From an uncultured Lachnospiraceae bacterium (lineage in GTDB: Bacteria > Bacillota > Clostridia > Lachnospirales > Lachnospiraceae): a stretch of 64,000 nt of DNA. Made by a program: the position numbers and the translations under genes. The stretch is taken from contig CAMWFQ010000008.1 in the NCBI GenBank assembly GCA_947173495.1, positions 113,585-177,584 on the forward strand. Reading direction: 5' to 3'. Below the pieces are notes generated by a model. The model did not search any database and had not been told where the DNA came from. It was given only the letters and a program-made list of their open reading frames with translations. Of the stretch, positions 34,045-42,749 are shown piece by piece; position 1 is the first letter of the stretch, and every line of letters starts with the position of its first letter.

Positions 34045-35079
34045 ATGTCCGAGCGAGAGTATAAGGAACGTATTTCCGAATATCATGATATTGACCAGAA
34101 AAAATTATATCCGCCATACCCACTAAAGGGGCTCCACATTGAACTTTCCAATGTATGTAATCATCAGTGCCTGTTCTGTGCAAACAGGAAAATGAGCAGA
34201 AAAAAGGGATTTATAGATGAGGATTTCCTGAGAAGAATTCTCAAGGAAGCCTATGAGGAAGGATTCCGTGAAGTGGGCTATTATGCAAATGGGGAACCGT
34301 TTGTCAGCCCCAGGCTGGCTCAGTACATCAGCTGGGCGAAAGAGATTGGTTTTACGTATGTTTATATTGATACGAATGGCGGAGCCACAGAATTTGATAA
34401 GATAGAAGAGGCGATAGACGCAGGTCTGGATAGTATTAAATTTTCTATTAATGGAACAAGCAGAGAAAACTATAAGCTTATTCATGGACGGGATGATTTT
34501 GACAGGGCGATAAATAATCTGAAAAAGACTTATAGCTACAAAAAGGAACTGACACGCCCGTTAAATGTCTATGTTTCTGTTTGTGTAACCAGATATATAG
34601 AGGATTCGCTGGAGGAATTTGTAGATTACTGCAGACAATATTGCGATGATCTTGTGACCAATTCTGTAGTTGAGATGGGTGGTTATATGACAGAAGAGCT
34701 TTCCTATCTGCGAACGAAACAGGATACTGATTTCAGAACCGGTATGACGATTCCCTGCTATCAGATATGGAACAGCCTTTTTATTACCTATGAAGGATAT
34801 GCAACTGCCTGCTGTGCAGATTTTCAAAATTATTTTGTATATGCAGATCTGAATCATACAACCATAAAAGAAGCCTGGCATAATGAGGTCATAACGAATT
34901 TGCGCAGGAGGCATTTAGAAGGAGAAATCGAGGGATCGCCCTGTATGACCTGTGCCTATGGGAAGATGTGTGACTGGGAACCATTAATAGAAGAATATGC
35001 TTCCGCCTGTGGGCAGGAGGTCCTGAAGGGATTTGACGTTGAAAAAAGAATTACGGCGTATGAACGGAGAGAAAGATGA
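34045..35079 (+). CDS. Radical SAM/SPASM protein
   Basis: 344 residues. Radical SAM motif CNHQCLFC in IELSNVCNHQCLFCANRKM, followed by a YYANGEPFVSP stretch in place of the usual GGEP. The C-terminal SPASM region has IPCYQIWNSLFITYEGYATA then CC-DF and SPCMTCAYGKMC, giving ligands for auxiliary Fe-S clusters. SPASM proteins modify peptides or carry out dehydrogenation and epimerisation of sugars and aminoglycosides. It overlaps the NeuA-like gene by 4 bases (ATGA), so the two are coupled and may act in one sub-pathway. Confidence 0.9.
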   Translation: MSEREYKERISEYHDIDQKKLYPPYPLKGLHIELSNVCNHQCLFCANRKMSRKKGFIDEDFLRRILKEAYEEGFREVGYYANGEPFVSPRLAQYISWAKEIGFTYVYIDTNGGATEFDKIEEAIDAGLDSIKFSINGTSRENYKLIHGRDDFDRAINNLKKTYSYKKELTRPLNVYVSVCVTRYIEDSLEEFVDYCRQYCDDLVTNSVVEMGGYMTEELSYLRTKQDTDFRTGMTIPCYQIWNSLFITYEGYATACCADFQNYFVYADLNHTTIKEAWHNEVITNLRRRHLEGEIEGSPCMTCAYGKMCDWEPLIEEYASACGQEVLKGFDVEKRITAYERRER

Positions 35080-35693
35080 TTTTGGGATTGATACCTGCCC
35101 GCGGCGGCAGCAAGGGGGTACCTGGTAAAAACAGAAAGATGATCAATGGAAAACCCCTGATTGTATGGACTATTGAGCGTGCCTTACAAAGTAATAAACT
35201 TGACAAGGTTCTTGTATCTACCGACAGTGAAGAGATCGCCCATATAGCGGAAGAGGCAGGGGCAGAAGTGCTGATGCGTCCGGCGGAGCTGGCGACAGAT
35301 ACGGCATCGACACAGGATGTGATGGTACATGCCCTGCAGCATCATCCGGCGGATATTCTGGTACTGTTGCAGCCTACGTCACCCTGTCGCTCAGATGGAC
35401 TGATTGACTCCTGCATAGAAGAATTCCAGGAGAATGATTATGATTCTCTGGCAACAGGATTTATGTGTGATTATAAAGAGTATGGGAAGAATACCTTGCC
35501 GAGGCAGCAGATAGAAGGCTTTTTTTATGACGATGGCAATGTATATGTGATACGGGCGGAGAACATTTTAAAAGGAGATCGCTATGGAACAAAGATAGGG
35601 CGGAAACTGATCAGCAGATATGAAAATGCTGAAATAGATGATGAATATGACTTCTGGCTCCTGGAGCAAATATTGAAGAAATGGGAGAAATAG
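35076..35693 (+). CDS. Acylneuraminate (nonulosonic acid) cytidylyltransferase, NeuA/PseF-like
   Basis: 205 residues. N-terminal LIPARGGSKGVPGKNRKMI is the CMP-sugar synthetase signature; VLVSTDSEEIAHIAEEAGAE, MRPAELATDTAST and VLLQPTSPCRS are further family motifs. It activates a nonulosonic acid (sialic, legionaminic or pseudaminic type) with CTP. It is a compact form, lacking the C-terminal hydrolase domain found in some NeuA proteins. Which nonulosonic acid cannot be told from sequence. It is followed by a NeuB-like and a PseG-like gene. Confidence 0.92.
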   Translation: MILGLIPARGGSKGVPGKNRKMINGKPLIVWTIERALQSNKLDKVLVSTDSEEIAHIAEEAGAEVLMRPAELATDTASTQDVMVHALQHHPADILVLLQPTSPCRSDGLIDSCIEEFQENDYDSLATGFMCDYKEYGKNTLPRQQIEGFFYDDGNVYVIRAENILKGDRYGTKIGRKLISRYENAEIDDEYDFWLLEQILKKWEK

Positions 35694-35697
35694 AGAC

Positions 35698-36570
35698 GTG
35701 GCAGTAAGGATTATTGCGGAAGTAGGGGAATGCTTTAACGGCAGTATGGAAACGGCATATCAGATGATACAGGCGGCGGCGCACGCAGGCTGTGATATGG
35801 TGAAGTTTCAGCTGTTGGATATGGATGAGGTGGCGAAAGACGATCCGGAGTATGAGTGGTTTGCAAAATTAAATCTTCCTTTGGAAAAGATCAGGCTGTT
35901 GATAGACTGTGCAGAGAAGAATCATATAGATATTCTGTTTACGCCGGTATCGGTAAAGACTGCAGAGTCTGTTTATAAGGCCGGTCAAAGAAAAATAAAA
36001 ATTGCAAGCAGCTTTGTCCGAAAGACAGAATTACTGGAATATGTGAATGAACATTTTGACACGGTTTATATGTCTACCGGTATGGCGGAGCTGGATGAAA
36101 TTCGGATGGCAATGGACGCCTTGGATAAGCCTGCGGAGAGAATTCTGTTGCATTGTGTGTCAGAATATCCCACGGGGCCGCTGTTGGAGCAGCGCGGCTT
36201 AAAGGCCCTGGACGAGACTGACGCACATTTAAACATGATGCTGATATTAAAGAATATGTATCCGAATTGCAAGGTGGGGTATTCCGACCATACAGATGAC
36301 ATATGGGCGCCGATAACAGCGGTTGCAATGGGGGCGGATGTGATAGAGAAACATATCACGCTCGACAGACGGACTCCAATAGAGCACTACAATCAGGGAT
36401 TGGAGTACATGGGAACAGATCATGTTCTGTCTATAGAGCCGAAGCAGTTACAGGAAATGGTTGAGGGGATTCGCAGAGTTGAAAGACTAAAAGGGCCCTG
36501 GAGATGGGAAAGATCGGAGGGAGAGCAGGTACTGATGAAGTTCCTGAGAGGAAGATATACAGAGCGATGA
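35698..36570 (+). CDS. NeuB/PseI-type nonulosonic acid synthase lacking the SAF domain
   Basis: 290 residues from GTG 35698. The TIM barrel is complete: IIAEVGECFNGSMETAYQMI, DMVKFQL, STGMAELDEI, LHCVSEYPTGP, KVGYSDHTDD and DVIEKHITLDR. It condenses a hexosamine-type sugar with phosphoenolpyruvate. Normal NeuB/PseI/LegI proteins are near 340-350 residues with a C-terminal antifreeze-like SAF domain that covers the active site; here the protein ends shortly after the barrel. Some spore-coat homologues are also SAF-less. The stop overlaps the next ATG (ATGA). Confidence 0.9.
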   Translation: MAVRIIAEVGECFNGSMETAYQMIQAAAHAGCDMVKFQLLDMDEVAKDDPEYEWFAKLNLPLEKIRLLIDCAEKNHIDILFTPVSVKTAESVYKAGQRKIKIASSFVRKTELLEYVNEHFDTVYMSTGMAELDEIRMAMDALDKPAERILLHCVSEYPTGPLLEQRGLKALDETDAHLNMMLILKNMYPNCKVGYSDHTDDIWAPITAVAMGADVIEKHITLDRRTPIEHYNQGLEYMGTDHVLSIEPKQLQEMVEGIRRVERLKGPWRWERSEGEQVLMKFLRGRYTER

Positions 36571-37577
36571 GGAAAGAAAGAATTCTGATCATTACAGAAG
36601 CGAATAGGCAGGTAGCCAGCGGGCATCTCTTTGAATGTATTGTATGCAGAGAATATCTGAAACAGCAGGGCATAAATGCTGATTTGATGATCAATGAGGA
36701 TATGCCGAATGCGCTGAAAGCCAGGATAGGAGACGAGTATATTACCTATCGAAGCAACATACAAAATGAGGTGGAGTTTCTGATAAATTATCTCAAAGAG
36801 CGTGATTACGGGCAGATATTATTTAACCTTCGGGAGATCAGAGATGATTTCCTTCTTGAAATAAAGGAGCATATCGGGACAAGGATTATTTGTATCGATG
36901 AATTTGGAAATCGCAGGCTGGATGCAGATGTGATCATTAATCCAATGATCGATGAGAGCTATTGGAGATATGATACGGAGGCGCATCTATATTGTGGAGC
37001 CGAATTTCTGGTTCTTCCTATGGAACTTCAAAAATTTCATGGACTCAATAAAGAGATTCATACAAATGTAAAGAAATTAACAGTGTCTATGGGGGGTGCA
37101 GATTTGGGAAACAGTACCTTGAAGCTGGCGCAGTGGCTGCCCTCAATAGACAAGGACCTGGAGATTAATCTTGTGTTGGGAGGAGCATATCGGCAGGAAG
37201 ATACGCTGCAGGGGATTATCAGAGGAAAGAAGCAATTTCATGTATATAAAAATATCTCTTTCTTAAATGCACTGTTTTATGAATCTGATCTGGCTATATG
37301 CGCCGGGGGAAACACCTTACATGAACTGGCGGTAATAGGCACACCAGCCATTGTGATTCCCAGTATGCCGCATGAAATAAAAAACGGTAAAGCCTTCGAG
37401 AGAAAGGGCTTTGGCTTTTGTGGAAGTATAGCGCATGAGTTTACATATGAGGAACTGTGGGAACTATATATTCGAATGAAAAAGAAGGATATAAGGGCCA
37501 GAATGTACTCAGCAGGCAAAAAAATTGCGGATGGCAGAGGATATAAACGTATTTACGATATTTTGATGAATGATTAA
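36567..37577 (+). CDS. PseG/SpsG-like nucleotide-sugar hydrolase or glycosyltransferase
   Basis: 336 residues from ATG 36567, which overlaps the NeuB stop; the open frame further upstream is a shadow. The first motif ANRQVASGHLFECIVCREYL has the G-H of the PseG catalytic loop but with altered neighbours (family: G-G-H-x-x-R). The GT-B-like C-terminal half has LTVSMGGADLGNSTLKLAQW and CAGGNTLHELAVIGTPAIVI. PseG releases UDP from UDP-2,4-diacetamido sugars just before the NeuB-type step. Gene order NeuA-NeuB-PseG supports this. Replacement of the loop arginine by Glu/Cys means substrate may differ. Confidence 0.82.
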   Translation: MRKERILIITEANRQVASGHLFECIVCREYLKQQGINADLMINEDMPNALKARIGDEYITYRSNIQNEVEFLINYLKERDYGQILFNLREIRDDFLLEIKEHIGTRIICIDEFGNRRLDADVIINPMIDESYWRYDTEAHLYCGAEFLVLPMELQKFHGLNKEIHTNVKKLTVSMGGADLGNSTLKLAQWLPSIDKDLEINLVLGGAYRQEDTLQGIIRGKKQFHVYKNISFLNALFYESDLAICAGGNTLHELAVIGTPAIVIPSMPHEIKNGKAFERKGFGFCGSIAHEFTYEELWELYIRMKKKDIRARMYSAGKKIADGRGYKRIYDILMND

Positions 37578-37585
37578 GGAGAAAT

Positions 37586-39292
37586 ATGATAACAATTATT
37601 TTACAGGCGTCCAATTACAGAGAATCCTTTCAAAACAGAAGCTTTCAGATGATTCAGGGTATTCCGGTAATTTCTTATATTATAAGACGGGTGAAGGCCA
37701 GGGATGATATTAATATGATTCTGGCGGTATCTGACAGAACGGAAGATGATATTTTTGCGGAGATCGCAAAGAGTGAAAACGTAAAAATTCACAGAGGAGC
37801 ATATGATAATGTGCTTGAGCGTCTTTGTGGAGCAGCAAAGGAGTGCGGGGCTGAGAATTTTGTAAGGATATTTGCGAATTATCCGTTGCTGGATTTGGAG
37901 CAAATGAAGGAGTTGTACGAGGAACATATAGAGGGAAATTATGACTATTCCTACAATGAGCATCAGCAGGGGGCTTTGTGGGGTACTGGTTGCGAAGTGT
38001 TTCGTACGGCGTTTCTGAATAGCCTTGACCAGCAGAAGCTGCGTAAAGGACAGAAAGAATCAATTGGGTTTTATATCAGACAGAGTGGAGAGCATGCTCA
38101 TATACTCAAAAAGGAGATATGTGCCAGACGGCCGGGATATAAACTTTATTTAGAGACCAAAAAAGATCTGGCGGTTATTCGTGAACTGGCTGATAATCTG
38201 AGCGAGCCAATTGACAATGAAGCAATTATAGAATATTATTCCAGGCACAGCATGCTGGCGGCATATAACGTAGAGGAGCCGGCAAAGGAGGTGGGACTGG
38301 AGAAGCTTTTTCTGCATTCAGAGAAAGTTGATAACCTGCTTAAGAATAATGGTGTGGATGAGCTGTATCCTGTCAGTGTGGAAATGACGTTGACAAATCA
38401 ATGTAATTTGAATTGCGTATATTGCTCGGATCAGGAGCTCAGAACAAGGCAGGGAAGAAAACAGGCAATTTCATATGAAGTGGTAGAAAGCTTTTTTGCC
38501 GACCTCTCCCGGGGCGGAACGAAAGGAGTGACGCTGGAGGGAGGTGGCGAGCCTACGTTGTATCCTGACTTTGCTAGAGTAGTGCATTGCGCCAGAGATA
38601 ATGGACTTGCGCTTGGGCTGATTACGAATGGGACGGTTCGTCTGGATGAGGAGGTGCTCAGAGAATTTGAGTGGATAAGAGTGAGCCTGGATGCCTCTAC
38701 ATCAAGTGAATATATGGAACTGAAAGGCGTGGATTGCTTTGAGAGAGTTATTTCAAACATTGAACATTATTCCAGGTATTGTGGGACAGTCGGTGTAGGC
38801 TATGTGGTTACAAACAGGAATATATCGCAGATAGAGACGCTGGTAATGCGGCTGAGGGAGACAGGGGCTTCCTATATACAGCTCAGGCCGGTGGTGGACA
38901 GCGAAGAACTTTATCCTTACGATGTTGATTTATCGTTTCTGAAATTCTATCAGACCCATGAATTTGCTGTTATTGTGGATGGAATGAAGGAGAACGCATC
39001 CTCAGGAAATGGAGGTGTTCCCTGCCGGGCGCATAGCTTAACAAGCATCGTTTCCGGTGATGGAAGTGTATATTTATGTGGTCGTCTGAATATTTATAGC
39101 TGGATTCACCCCATAGGAAATATAAATGAAAAGTCTTTCAGGGAAATCTGGTCAGGGGTCGAACGGCATAAACAGGCAGAGATGGTAAAGGATGAAGAGT
39201 TTTGCAGACGGAACTGTCCGCAGTGCCGGGTTACAAAGTTCAATGAATTACTGAGCAGGCTGGAAAATGTGAATTCTAAGCATTTTATATGA
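37586..39292 (+). CDS. SpsF-like nucleotidyltransferase domain fused to radical SAM/SPASM
   Basis: 568 residues. Residues 1-235 resemble SpsF/CMP-NeuNAc synthetase-type transferases (IPVISYIIRRVKARDDINMI, GAYDNVLERLCGAAKECGAE) but the N-terminal RMGSTRLPGK nucleotide loop is replaced by ASNYRESFQNRS, so catalysis there is doubtful. Residues 265-568 are radical SAM: MTLTNQCNLNCVYCSDQEL, LEGGGEPTLYPDF, and a SPASM tail with PCRAHSLTS, DGSVYLCGRLN and CRRNCPQCR. Fusion of a sugar-activating fold to a radical enzyme suggests the radical chemistry acts on a nucleotide-linked sugar. The ribosome site is AAGGAGAAAT. Confidence 0.87.
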   Translation: MITIILQASNYRESFQNRSFQMIQGIPVISYIIRRVKARDDINMILAVSDRTEDDIFAEIAKSENVKIHRGAYDNVLERLCGAAKECGAENFVRIFANYPLLDLEQMKELYEEHIEGNYDYSYNEHQQGALWGTGCEVFRTAFLNSLDQQKLRKGQKESIGFYIRQSGEHAHILKKEICARRPGYKLYLETKKDLAVIRELADNLSEPIDNEAIIEYYSRHSMLAAYNVEEPAKEVGLEKLFLHSEKVDNLLKNNGVDELYPVSVEMTLTNQCNLNCVYCSDQELRTRQGRKQAISYEVVESFFADLSRGGTKGVTLEGGGEPTLYPDFARVVHCARDNGLALGLITNGTVRLDEEVLREFEWIRVSLDASTSSEYMELKGVDCFERVISNIEHYSRYCGTVGVGYVVTNRNISQIETLVMRLRETGASYIQLRPVVDSEELYPYDVDLSFLKFYQTHEFAVIVDGMKENASSGNGGVPCRAHSLTSIVSGDGSVYLCGRLNIYSWIHPIGNINEKSFREIWSGVERHKQAEMVKDEEFCRRNCPQCRVTKFNELLSRLENVNSKHFI

Positions 39293-39325
39293 TGCTGACT
39301 CAGACAGAAAGGCAACTATAAAATC

Positions 39326-40486
39326 ATGAAAATATTACTTGTAACCTGGTCCATTTATGACGACCGGATTAAGGAATTTGCGAAAGATTGTACAGGCGGT
39401 GGTCTGGTCATCAAGAACCTGTGCGAATATATTGGGAGGAAGGAAGAAGCATATTTATTCATCGGGGCTCATAAATTTCCGAAAATACAATTGGGAAGTT
39501 TTTGCATCGTAAAAACGGATGATGTACCGGATGTTGCAGCGGATGGGGATACTTCCAATGAAATCAGACTGAAAACGATGACAAAGGCGTTTGAAAAAAC
39601 GTTGAACGATTTGCAGCCGGATATAGTGAACCTGCATGGTAAGGGCGACCTGGTTCAAAGATGTATAGAAGTATGCTTGCAAAGTAAGATTCCCTTTGTA
39701 TATACCGAGCATCTATTTATTCCAAGAAACAGGATGTTTGCAAAATATGATCAGGATGTGATCTGGGAAAAGCAGATCTTTTCTGTAGAGGATTTACATG
39801 TGATAGCGGTAAGTGCCGGAATGAAAAGAGCGATATTGAAGGATTTTCCCGATATTTCTCAGGATCATATTGTTTCTATTGCCAATGGGACCGATTTTAT
39901 TCCCTGCCATGTGGAGAGTAATCTGATAAAAGAATATGATCTTAAAGGAAAAAAGGTTTTGTTGTGCGTGGGGACCTTGTTGGCCAGGAAAAATCAGATT
40001 CAGATCGTGCATTGCTTCGGTCTGCTGCCGGAAAATATAAAAAGAAATATTAAGATTATCTTTTGTGGGAAAGACGGCATGGATGGTAAATTGCAGGAGG
40101 AGATCAATAAATTTGGACTGCAGGACAGTTTGATTTATGCCGGAACATTTAGCAGTGAGGTGATGAAGGAATATTATTCAGTGGCGGACGGACTGATTAT
40201 GCCGAGCCTGGCAGAAGGGTTAAGTATTGCGGCTCTGGAGGCTATAGCCTATGGCATTCCTGTTATTATGTTTTCTGATTCGGAGTGCGCGGAAGATATG
40301 AATGATCCCGAAGTGGTGTGCCTTGCAGAGAACAGAAGTGATAAGGCGTTGGCAGAGAGTATTGCTGCATGGCATCAAAAAGATTGGGATAGAGAGTATA
40401 TTATAAAGTACTCAAAGTATTTTGGAATGGAACGAATGGCGCAGGACTATTTGAATCATTATCATAGTTTATTGAATGAAAAGTAA
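39326..40486 (+). CDS. Glycosyltransferase, GT4 family (group 1)
   Basis: 386 residues. GT-B fold with LLCVGTLLARKNQIQIVHCF, IFCGKDGMDG, LIYAGTFSSEVMKEYYSVAD and MPSLAEGLSIAALEAIAYGI, the E-x7-E motif of GT4 enzymes. N-terminal domain VTWSIYDDRIKEFAKDCTGG with a GG loop and LVIKNLC. No membrane segment. It transfers a sugar from a nucleotide donor with retention. Upstream 33 bases carry no clear ribosome site beyond AGAAAGGCAA. Confidence 0.92.
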   Translation: MKILLVTWSIYDDRIKEFAKDCTGGGLVIKNLCEYIGRKEEAYLFIGAHKFPKIQLGSFCIVKTDDVPDVAADGDTSNEIRLKTMTKAFEKTLNDLQPDIVNLHGKGDLVQRCIEVCLQSKIPFVYTEHLFIPRNRMFAKYDQDVIWEKQIFSVEDLHVIAVSAGMKRAILKDFPDISQDHIVSIANGTDFIPCHVESNLIKEYDLKGKKVLLCVGTLLARKNQIQIVHCFGLLPENIKRNIKIIFCGKDGMDGKLQEEINKFGLQDSLIYAGTFSSEVMKEYYSVADGLIMPSLAEGLSIAALEAIAYGIPVIMFSDSECAEDMNDPEVVCLAENRSDKALAESIAAWHQKDWDREYIIKYSKYFGMERMAQDYLNHYHSLLNEK

Positions 40487-40511
40487 ATTACTCTGACAAG
40501 GGGCGTAACGT

Positions 40512-41600
40512 ATGTATACGATAGAAGAATTTATAGAGCAGGCGGATAAAAGTGACGGCCTGTTGTGTTATGGTATAGGGAGGATGTTTAAAAGGTTTCA
40601 ACAGATATTTCAGGGACATGAAATATTGAACAAAGTGGCTCTCTGCATAGATCGTGAAGCCTCATCATATGCGGAAGGCATAGATTTTAATGGAAGAAAG
40701 CTGAGTGTATGTCCTCCGGAAGAATTGTCGTCCTTCAAGAATACGAATATGGTTTTATTGATTACAAATGCCTATTATGATCAGGTAATTGAGGATTTGA
40801 ATGAGAAAGGGCTTTTGGAGGGAATTCGCTATTATTGTTTTGCGCATATAGAAGGTATGTTCTGGGAGGCTGAGGCTATGAAAAAGCAGATTCCGGAGAA
40901 CTGCCATATTACAGAAGAGCAGATTATTCCCAAAGTAATTCATTACTGTTGGTTTGGAGGAAATCCGATACCTGATAAGCATAAAAAATGGATGGAGAGC
41001 TGGCATAAGTTTTGCCCGGACTATGAAATCAGGGAATGGAATGAAGAAAACTACGATATTACGAAAAATGAGTATATGTATGAAGCATACCGCGAGAGAA
41101 AATGGGGATTTGTTCCGGATTATGCCAGGCTGGATATTATTTATCAGCATGGAGGTATTTATCTGGATACGGATGTTGAGCTTATACAGAGTTTGGACGA
41201 TATGTTGTTTCAGGAGGGATTCTGCGGCTTTGAGTCAAATGATAGTGTGGCTTTAGGATTGGCTTTCGGCGCGGCAAAAGGCTGTGTGGCTGTGAGGGAA
41301 ATGAGGGATGAATATCAGGAGAGGAAATTTATCAAGGCGGACGGAAGCTTGAATCTGATCCCCAGTCCTGTATATCAGACTGCTTATCTGAAAAAAAAGG
41401 GACTTGTCTGTAACGGTGAGTACCAAATTGTAAATGGCATGGCGGTATATCCGGAAAAAATGTTCAGTGGAAAATCCGGCTATACAAGAAGGATACAGCT
41501 TACCAGTTATACAAAGTCTATCCATCATTACGAGGCTTCGTGGGTAGATGAAAAGAAGCGCAAAAGCTTTATGCTGTTTGAGAAGGAAATGAATAGTTGA
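40512..41600 (+). CDS. GT32-type glycosyltransferase with N-terminal Rossmann module
   Basis: 362 residues. Residues 10-110 are the recurrent module (GLLCYGIGRMFKRFQQIF, LCIDREASSYAEGIDFNGRK, VLLITNAYYDQVIEDL), followed by the Och1-like GT32 domain: IPKVIHYCWFGGNPIPDKHK, VPDYARLDIIYQHGGIYLDT with the DXD of LDTDVEL. It is close in architecture to the next gene, so the pair is a duplication. It likely adds a hexose or hexosamine. Ribosome site: ACAAGGGGCG. Confidence 0.9.
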   Translation: MYTIEEFIEQADKSDGLLCYGIGRMFKRFQQIFQGHEILNKVALCIDREASSYAEGIDFNGRKLSVCPPEELSSFKNTNMVLLITNAYYDQVIEDLNEKGLLEGIRYYCFAHIEGMFWEAEAMKKQIPENCHITEEQIIPKVIHYCWFGGNPIPDKHKKWMESWHKFCPDYEIREWNEENYDITKNEYMYEAYRERKWGFVPDYARLDIIYQHGGIYLDTDVELIQSLDDMLFQEGFCGFESNDSVALGLAFGAAKGCVAVREMRDEYQERKFIKADGSLNLIPSPVYQTAYLKKKGLVCNGEYQIVNGMAVYPEKMFSGKSGYTRRIQLTSYTKSIHHYEASWVDEKKRKSFMLFEKEMNS

Positions 41601-41636
41601 ATTTTTGAACGTAGGTTAGCTTTGGGAGGAGATCTG

Positions 41637-42749
41637 TTGGTAGAGATACTCACAAAATGTAGAAAAAAAATACCGCTTTATTTTAAGATGCGCAAAGTAT
41701 ACTGTTTTGGAGCTGGACAGCAGTTCGAAACCTTCTTGAGAGAGTGGAACTATCCGAATATAGTGGCTGTTATAGATAACGACGGGGAAAAGCAGAAAAA
41801 CGGACTGGAGGCAGGAGGAAAACACTATAAAGTACTGTCTCTTGATCAGTTCCGTCCTGCATATAATGCAGATATTTTCCTGATAATCACGACGATGAGA
41901 TTTGACGAAATCATCAGGCAATTGGATGAAATAAAGGAATTAGATGGGATGGAATGTTGTGTGTATTTTTTCCTGAAGAACGAAGTACAGTGTTCCGATT
42001 TCAAGAGACCGGATTTGGCAATGGAAGAAAAAATTCCCAGAAAAATACATTATTGCTGGTTTGGAGGCAATAAGATGCCAGAGGAATTCGAACAAAATAT
42101 CAATTCGTGGAAAAAATATTGTCCGGATTACGAAATTATACAGTGGAATGAAACAAATTATGATATTAGAAAGTGCCTGTACATGAGGCAGGCATATGAA
42201 TGTGAGAGATGGGCGTTTGTTACGGATTATGCCAGATTGGATATTGTGCGTACATATGGGGGGATTTACTTTGATACAGATGTAGAAGTGGTTAAGAGCT
42301 TTGATGAGCTATTAGGATGGGATTTTTTCTGCGGCTTTGAAAATGACAAATATGTGGCTTCCGGATTAGGTTTTGGTGCAGTGGCAAATCATTGGCTGCT
42401 CACGGAAATGTTGAGTTATTATGACGGAATGAGTTTTATTAAGGAAGATGGGAGCTTAAACGAGGTGACTTGTCCGGTGATTCAGTCTGAAATTATGAAG
42501 AAGGCAGGATTTCAGATGAATGGGAAATTTCAGGCTGTGAATGGTGTTGCAGTATATCCCAGAGATGTTTTTAATCCGGGGGGATATTATGAAGGAGCAG
42601 GCGAATTAACGGATAATTCGTATTCTATACATAAGTATGCAGGCAGTTGGAATCATAGTGACTCTTATCAGGAAAAGAGAACAGCGATAAATCAGAAGAT
42701 ACGGTTTGTAAGGCAAAGGATAGAACAGCAAAAGGAAAGGAACTGCTAA
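41637..42749 (+). CDS. GT32-type glycosyltransferase with N-terminal Rossmann module (paralogue)
   Basis: 370 residues from TTG 41637, chosen because GGGAGGAG lies 5 bases upstream; an in-frame TTG at 41622 is inside that site. Module: RKVYCFGAGQQFETFLREW, AVIDNDGEKQKNGLEAGGKH, FLIITTMRFDEIIRQL. GT32 domain: IPRKIHYCWFGGNKMPEEFE, VTDYARLDIVRTYGGIYFDT with DTDVEV. It is followed directly, with no gap, by the GT2 gene at 42750. Confidence 0.9.
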   Translation: MVEILTKCRKKIPLYFKMRKVYCFGAGQQFETFLREWNYPNIVAVIDNDGEKQKNGLEAGGKHYKVLSLDQFRPAYNADIFLIITTMRFDEIIRQLDEIKELDGMECCVYFFLKNEVQCSDFKRPDLAMEEKIPRKIHYCWFGGNKMPEEFEQNINSWKKYCPDYEIIQWNETNYDIRKCLYMRQAYECERWAFVTDYARLDIVRTYGGIYFDTDVEVVKSFDELLGWDFFCGFENDKYVASGLGFGAVANHWLLTEMLSYYDGMSFIKEDGSLNEVTCPVIQSEIMKKAGFQMNGKFQAVNGVAVYPRDVFNPGGYYEGAGELTDNSYSIHKYAGSWNHSDSYQEKRTAINQKIRFVRQRIEQQKERNC

